From contig NC_082689.1 of assembly GCF_949987515.2 (NCBI RefSeq), positions 62,453,246 to 62,517,245 of the forward strand: a stretch of 64,000 bases of DNA. The letters run 5' to 3'. The notes below the pieces were generated by a model that made no database searches, had not been told where the DNA came from, and worked only from the letters and a program-made list of their open reading frames with translations. This DNA is from Delphinus delphis. Its lineage: Eukaryota > Chordata > Mammalia > Artiodactyla > Delphinidae. This document shows, piece by piece, positions 48,101 to 57,100 of this stretch (positions within the stretch are counted from its first letter, which is position 1; each line of letters opens with the position of its first letter). The translations under genes were made by a program, and so were the position numbers.

Positions 48101-51100
48101 ATCCTTTCAGCAAATATTCATACACTGACCATTTAGTACCAAAAGAATCTTTACACCATATTTATTAGAGTCTATGATAACATTTATGGTTTAAGATGTA
48201 AGCTTTTTAATTATCTCTTCTAAATATGTAAACCACACAGCATCCTTAACTTTTATAAGCAGAGAATAGATCCTAACACAAGATCCTTGAAGACGATAAA
48301 ACACAAGAAAAAAGCCAAAAAACAGTTAAGTACAGAATAAAAGATGAATACTTTCTAGATGATGTGGGAAGAAATAATATCTTAAACCAAAATATTCCAA
48401 TTGTACTGACAACACTTTGAAGAATTAAATAGCAGAAGATTCAGGGTCTAAAATATGCAAAGATTTAGATTGCTTTTTAGTTTCTATTTTTTCAAAAAAA
48501 GGTAAGATACTCAACGACACTTCATTCTTTCTGAATCATCACGAACACAAGGCATACATTATAACTGCTGTTTGTAAATAAGGATAGACAGCCAGACTCT
48601 TGAACACAAGAAGTTAAACAGTCCCAGTATGAGCTGCAGCAATATTCCTGTGATGGTTTAGAAGGTATATATTTGACATAAAAGAGAAGAAAGTGAAATC
48701 ATTAGAATCAAAGTGGAATGCAGAGAAAGAAAATTAAAAATAAGCCTTCTCCAGGGAATTCCCTGGAGGTCCAGTGTTTAGGACTCGGCACTTTCACTGC
48801 TGTGGGTCCTGGTTCAATCCCTGATTGGGGAACTAAAGAAAAGCAAAATAAAACGTGCATATTACAGAGCACATCAGTATACCTAAAATTTGAGAACAGA
48901 ATGTTCTACTTAGGGCAATTCTGAAAGGAATATTAAAGACTTTAATGAGTTAGCAACATGTAACAGAAAAAGCTCTCAAACATGCCAGATGCTTCTGAAT
49001 CTAAGCAGTGCATGAAGGGGAAATAATTTATTCCTGTGAAGTTTATTAGTCTGTGTTAATCTCTTCAACTGTCATCCTCCCCACACCATCTCTTTCCCTA
49101 GAAGAATATTTATTTACCATGCTATTTAGACAGCTACACTTTTTTTTTTTTTTTTTGCGGTACGCGGGCCTCTCACTGTTGTGGCCTCTCCCGTTGCGGA
49201 GCACAGGCTCCGGACGCGCAGGCTCAGTGGCCATGGCTCACGGGCCCAGCCGCTCCGCGGCATGCGGGATCTTCCCGGAGCGGGGCATGAACCCGTGTCC
49301 CCTGCATCGGCAGGCGGACCCTCAACCACTGCGCCACCAGGCAAGCCCTAGACAACTATACTTTTTAAAAAGCCCAAAAAATAAAGTGGAAGCAGATGGA
49401 TGAATTACTGCAAATAATTCAAGGAAAGTTAAGCAGTTACATGATAAATGAACAAAGTATGAAGTAAGATAAAACACATTTGAAAAACACAAAAATACAT
49501 TTAAAAACAAAAACTTCATATTTATATTCACTTTAGCATAAAGATCGTGTCAACTAATTACAGTGTGTTTGTTTTGTGTGCGTAAGAATTATCAGAAATA
49601 TATACTTGCTTTTAGGGACTTCCCTGGTATCACAGTGCTTAAGAATCTGCCTGCCAATGCAGGAGACACGGGTTCGAGCCCTGGTCCGGGAAGATCCCAC
49701 ATGCCGCAGAGCAACTAAGCCTATGCACCACAACTACTAAGCCTGCGCTCTAGAGCCCGTGAGCCACAACTACTGAACCCTGTGCGCCTAGAGCCCGTTC
49801 CGCAACAAGAGGAGCCACCGCAATGAGAGGCCCGCGCAACCCAACGAAGAGTAGCCCCTGCTAGCTGCAACTAGAGAAAGCCCACGCAGCAACAAAGATG
49901 CAACACAGCCAAATAAATAAATAAACAAACAGATTTTAAGAAAGAGAAATATATACTTGTTTTTACCTTTAGATTTGGGAATTAGCTCTCCACAACTGAG
50001 TATCCGCACCTCAGCAAATGGTTTGCTAGCTGCATCTGTTTTCTGGTTTTCTATCTCTCTCACAACTTCTTGACCAGAAATCACTTGCCCAAAAACAACA
50101 TGATGCCTAAAGAGTCAAGTAAAGATGACTAAATAAAAGCTTCTTATTTTAATATTAATTTAAAGTAGGTTGTAAAATAAATTAAAATAATCTTTACCCA
50201 TCTAAATGAGGAGTTGGTTTTGTTGTTCTTTAGGAAGTCATCAGATAGAAGAATAAAAACAAAGTCAGAGAAAAACAAAGTTAGCATCTCTAAAAAGGAA
50301 AAGAAAATAACTGCATTGGAAACAAAGTAGCAAACAAAGAAATCATATATATGCTATCTTAACATAACAGAATCTTATTTACCTTAACCTTAAATAGAAT
50401 CAAATGCAAGATGCTTTCGACAATGCATTTTCAAAAACTTGTTCTGAAATACCTATACACTGTTGAAAACTTACATGAAATTAAAGTTCACATTTTGGTG
50501 TTACTTCTATCCATCCATGTTTCCTGCATGTAACTGGGTTCTTATCGAATATCCACGGTTGTACAGTATTCTACTGTCTGGGCATATCATAATTTAGCAA
50601 ACCATTTCACCAGTTTATGGGTTTAACAACAGTGTTTTTCAATCTTAACATTTTCAACAGTTAAAGCCCAGGTCATATTCTGATGTCCTCATACATGTTC
50701 TGTTGGACCTGAACAGAAATGGTCCATGTAGTGTTTATAAATTTTTAAATTAGCTGCCAAGACTTAAAAATTTGGATACTTCTATATAAAAATCCAGATT
50801 CAAAAAAAAAAAAAAATCCAGATTCCAGACCTTTTTGAAAACATGGAAAGACATGGCACCTGGCATGTGGCAATAATTGGTCAGGCTGAGTATCCCTGCC
50901 TTCTCTAATACAGAGATTAATCATTACGTTTCTTGTCCCAGCAGCCTTTACTCCCTTATATTACTTGCCTAAGACCTATGGGTATTTGAGTTTGTTATCC
51001 CTAACATAAAGTAAATTTCACATTTAAGAAAGATATCTGCATTAAAATTTGGACAAAACCTAAAATTAGCAAAAAGGAATTTTTAAAAGTCCTTCTTTTC

Positions 51101-54100
51101 TCCACATCAACCTTAAAGCTTTGTAGCTAAGAAAGCTGCTATCTGAGTAGCTATGAAGACACACTGGTACAACAGACTGAATATGGGCATTGTACAAGAT
51201 TTGTCATTTTAAAAATCTTATCAAAAAAGGCATTAGAAATTTGGAAGAAGGAACACAATTTAAGCTAACTTTTGATTAAAACACACACTAAAAAAAATTC
51301 TAACACATACATGTATTTTTAAAAGTTCACCGTATTTTAAAAACTAATAACCTGTTATTGTTTTCTCACTGTAACAGCTATGATCACCTGAACTTGCTAA
51401 AACCACCTAGAAATGTAAAAACCTAGGTATACACTATATATGTATTTGTGTTACATTTAGTGTATATAATTTGCATCAAGATACAGTCAATCCTCACTTT
51501 ACAGATTACGTATTTGTCCACTGGCTTGCTCGCGAGTTTATTTGTAACCCCTAAACCAATACTTGCATTGCTTTCATGGTCACTCTCAGATTGGTGAAAA
51601 AGTGTTGATAAGAATGGAAAAACTAGAACTCTTTGTATAATGCTGGTGGGAATGTGAAATGATGTAGCCATTGTGGAAAACAGTTTGGTGGTTCTTCAAA
51701 GAGCTAACCATAGAACTACCATATGATCCAGAAATTCTATTCCTAGGTATCTATCCAAAAGAACTGAAAACAGGGAAACAAATATATATGACAATGTTCA
51801 CTGCAGCATTATTCACAATAGCCAAAAAGTGAAAACAACCCAAATGCCCACTAACAAATGAATATGGATAAACAAAATGTGGTATGTATATATAATGGAA
51901 TGATATTCAATCATAAAAAGGAATGAAGTTCTGATACATGCTATAAAACATGGATGAACCTTGAAAACATGCTAAGTGAAATAAGTTAGACACAAAAGGA
52001 CAAATATTGTATGATTCCACTTGCATATATAGAATAGGCAAATTCATAGAGACAGAAAGTAGAATAAAGGTTACCAGGGGCTGAGGGAAAGGGAAAATGG
52101 CTACTCTCTGGAATGATGAAATAGTTTTGGAAATAGTGGTGGTAGCTGCAGAGCATTGTGAATATAATTAATACCAGTGAGGTATGCAGTTAACAAATGG
52201 TTAAAATGGCAAATTTTATATTATATAATTAATATAAAACAATAAAATAAAACATTTAAAAAAAGATTAAAAACTGAAGTTGTTTCCTTTAAAAAAACAG
52301 AACACAGAAGTAGTAAAGAATAGTTATCTAAAAGTGGAAAGAGGTCAGGAGAAACCAACAATTGCAAGAGTCTGAGAATATACATGAAGGGTTATTTGAA
52401 TTTAACATATGGGTTTTGGTAAGCACAGGAGGGATTTTATTTTTAAAAGTGAAAATAAATGATAACACTCAGTGTTGCTGAGGATCTGGTGAAACTGGCA
52501 CTTACATACTGTTGCTCTAGAGTAAACTACACACTTCCTTTTGGAAGTCAATGTAGCAATATATATGGATAGCCTTAAAAATATGTAAGCATTTCACTAA
52601 GTAAACTTCTAACAACTTACATAAAAGAATTAAAAAATACATCAAACAATAGATACAACAATGTTCACTGTAGCAGTTTGAAAACAAGAAGCAAACCAAA
52701 TGTTCAAAACTAAGATTAAATAAATAAAACCACAGTACATTCAAACAATGGATTAACATGTTAATTCATATTTAGTGATGTACAAAGAAATTTATATTAC
52801 ATCCAAAAGTTGATTACAGACTATATGCAACTATCTACCTGTATTTTTATTGCATGTAAAGATGCTCTGGGGATAGGATTGTTTTTCTTCTTTTAATCTG
52901 TGTGTTCTAATTTTCCTACAACAAATGTGATATAAGTTGTTTTCATTTAAAAAATCAGAAACACCTGTATATAGGCAATTGGCTGAATAAACTGCAGTAT
53001 ATACACACAACAGACTACTATACATCTGTGGGGAAAAAAAATGAGAAAGATCTCTATGAACTGATATGCAGTGATTTCTAGGTTATATCATTAAGTGAAA
53101 AGAAAAAAACATATACAGTATGCTATCTATTGTGTAAGAAAAAAGGGAAAATAAGAAAAAAATATATATCTGTGCTTATGTTTGTAAAAAGATATACAGA
53201 AAAATAAACCAGAAACTAATGAGGTTGGTTACTAATATGGATAGGTGGTGGGAAAAAAAAAGGTAAAAAAAATGGGGGAATGGGAATGGAATGAAGAGTT
53301 AGGTGCGAGTGATACTTCAGAAGTATTCTCTTTGCTTAGACTCTTGGAATCATGTTAATGTTTTAAAAGCTTAAAACAAAAAGGCAAGAAATAAATCAAC
53401 CTGAGAGGGAGAACAAATGAAATATAATCGGAAATGAATTTAACATATTTTGAGTCACAAAACCACACAAAATTTACACTAAAAAGTACTAATCCAGGTC
53501 ATTTTTAAACATGATAATTTAACTACATACCCTCACTGTAAAAACAAAAATTGCTATAAATAAATAGTGAACTCTAGTTAGTAGGTTACTCTTCACAGTG
53601 GTATAGGATGGCAATTTTTAAATATAGGATTCAACAAATGAGTAGAAATTTTGAACACACTCGGAGGGAGATTTCTCACTGTTGAAGAAGGGAGTTACAA
53701 ATGTGGAACAGAAAACACAATAATCCACATGATGCTGACAGATTAAGTTCTTCTGAGACCAGAAGAGTTTACAGTTATTGAAGAGGAGAGCAAATCTTTA
53801 CCCATGGGACATGATAAAAAGTATGAATTGCTGACAAGAGCCCTGGTAACAATTTTTTTGTAGTCAGAATTGGAAAACATTAGCTCTATTGACTTTGGGT
53901 TACAAATAAATTTAGCGAGTAGGCAAATTCACAAATACAGAATCTTTGAATGAGGAACAACTGTATTTTACTCTTTATAATTAAGTAATTTACGAAGAGA
54001 TACTCAATGCAAACATCCTGTTCCTTGTTAAACTTACCCTATAAATTTACCATCCATAGGTAATTCTTTCCTGAATCAATGTTACTGAGATGACTGCAAA

Positions 54101-57100
54101 ACAGGGACATTTCTAACTCTATAATTCCTTTTACATTTATTAGTTGCATTCTACTAAGGAACAGTTTTTCTTTCTCCCTTGTTATTTATTCATTTATTAT
54201 TTATATCTGAATGGACTCCTGGATTTCCATTTTATTTGATAATATGATACCATCATTATTTATTTTCAAGATAATCAATGCTCAACTTGTCCTAATTTGG
54301 CCAGGCGGAATGCCACCCCTTCAAGCTGGCTCCTGAGTCCTCTTGACAAAAGTCTTCATCTTTTGAAAACTTTAGCAGTACAGTTCAACTCCCCTTTCAA
54401 CAATTCTTTGTTCTTCCTCCTTCAAAAATTCTCTCCCTCATACGTCCCTCTCCTATTTATTAGTGATCAGTGGCAGGCACACAGAGAAACGACACACCAA
54501 AAACGTGATATTTTAAATCATCAGATCATTAATTCTTACATGAAGAACTGTGAGCCATTTGTATCCTTCCCTCTGTTGGCCATTGACAAGAGAAATTCTT
54601 TGTTGTGTTTAACAGCAAAACTCTCATCTATAGAGAAGCAAAGTTTTCAGTTATAGGTATAACTCCCCCCCAAAATTCATTTTCATTCCTCTTCATATCT
54701 TGTATTCATATCATGTGCTCTTTAGTGTCAGACAAAATTTAGATAAAAGGTTAAAAGAAGAGAAATCCAATATTAACCAATTTCCTCCATCTTTTCAGAT
54801 TAAAATATTTCTAATTTTCAATCCCTTGGTATAAAATCCAAATACTTTATCAACCCCCTTTCAATATTATTCTTAGCACAGAGAGGCACTCATTAAACTT
54901 AATATCTGCCATGATAGAAAGAGCAGATTGCCTTCGAATCTTGGATTAGAATTGGAAAAAAGCAGGTGGAACGTGAAAAAAAATTTCACTGACTCCCAAA
55001 AGTGAAAGATGGGAAATATGAAATTAATTCCACAATCACATGTTTATAGTCTTTCAAATGATCTTCACATTAATAAAAAATTCCAGACAGAAAACTTAAA
55101 TTTAGGAAAACCATTACAGCCAAATTCAGAATATCAAAGATTAAAAAAAAATCTTCATAGAAAAATGGATGCACAAAAATGTTGATATTGTCACTACGAA
55201 ATATAGCTGAATCTCTTTTAATAAAGATTAGGATCAAGCTATGGAAGTTCCTATTCTAGCACTACAATTCTAAAAGTTTATTACAGATCACTGAAACCCT
55301 TCAAGTAATATAATGTACGAATGTACTAATTACAAAAAAATCCTACCTTTATAAAAACTCTATCACATAAAATTTTTCACAAGAAAATTAACTTCGTTTA
55401 GTTGAAGGTAGTTGGATATTAGTATATCAATAATCTTATTGATTCAAGAGAGAAAAATCAATGAATACTAGAAAACATTAAAAACAATTTAAACAAACAT
55501 TTTTACCTTCAAAAAATCCTCCATAAATGGATTCCCCTCCTCGTCCATTTCCTAAGAATGAAAAAACATGGGACTCTTAGAACTGATAAGTCAGCAATCT
55601 CCTTGAAGGTCCTACCTAAACACAATGCTTCTTACAAAGTAGGTACTTGAATGACTTTGAATCAAGAATACTCAAACGTTCACAGCAAATTATAAGACCT
55701 TAACTTAAAGTCAATACTGACAAGACCCCAAATTACTTTCTCTCCTCTATGATACAACAGTATGAGTGTAACAAAGTTTATTAAGATCTGTAGAAGAAAG
55801 AATGTTCAGATCCTAATGATTATGTAGGTCTTTTAACAGAAATTACTAGTAGCTTCTCAAAGTGTCTTTAAAAACACAGTTTCAATGTTTTTACAATAAT
55901 AGAGGTAAAAACCATACTGTAGTAAAGGATTACTGGCTGTGACAAAATCAAACATGAACACTGATAGGCTACTAAGAGATGAATAGTGTTTTGTTTTTAA
56001 TCCAGAAGCAAATTTCTGAAATTCATATATCAAACATGAAATTTTTTCCTATGTGTTTCCTCCTTTTTATCTATTTCTATGAGTACTTCTAATTTTTTTT
56101 TTTTGGCCACGCCAGGCAGCTTGCAGGATCTCAGTTCCCCAACCAGAGATTGAACCCAGGCCCTCGGCAGTGAAAGCTCCGTGTCCCAACCACTGGACCA
56201 CCAGGGAATTCCCAGTACTTCTAATTGTTTGACCAAAGATTAAGTGGGCTGAGAAGAAAACTGGCCTAGTACTTCTAGAGACTTGTCTAACTTTGAGATT
56301 CATGTATTTAACAAAGAATATAAATATATGATTTTCTTTGTGGGAATCAAAGTCTTACCTTCACTGAAGTCACCACCTTGAACCATAAAATCTTTGACAA
56401 CTCTGTGAAAGAGACAACTTTTATAATGTAATGGCTTCTGAGTTGATTTCCCTGTCCCCTTTTCACCTACAAGGAAGAAAAATTAGTAGGCTGTTAAGTA
56501 GAAAAGAAATTAAGGAAGTAGTATTAAAGCAAAATTCATGATGAAATCACAAGAAAAAAATTTTTGACTACTTCTTTAATTTTGTATCTATATGAGATTA
56601 CAGATGTTCACTAAACTTTCTGTGATAATCACTTTATGATGCAAATAAATCAAATCATTATGCTGTACACCTTAAACTTATACAGCAGTATATGTCAATT
56701 ACATCAATAAAACTAGAAGAAAAATTTAAATAAAATAAATAAAACATTTAAAAGTTAAAAAAAAATTAATGATGAAAGCTTTTGCCCAGTAAAATACACC
56801 TCTCTTGACCTATACAGACTTCTTTAAATTACAGAATTTTAACTTTCCTCAGGAATTTTTTAAAAATTCATTTAAAAAGCACCCATGCTTTTCTACTGAG
56901 TGTAGAAATCAATCTCAGATACAATCCCATTACAATTAATATGTATAAGAATTACTTTCATGTCTAGTAAATGTTGCATAGTCAGCATGCTGAGAAGGAA
57001 ATAATATGCCTGAAAAAATCTAAAACATGTTAAATTAAAAATCAAAGCAAACTGAAATCAAATGGGACTACTATTAGGGCAAGTGAAAATGTCAACAAAC

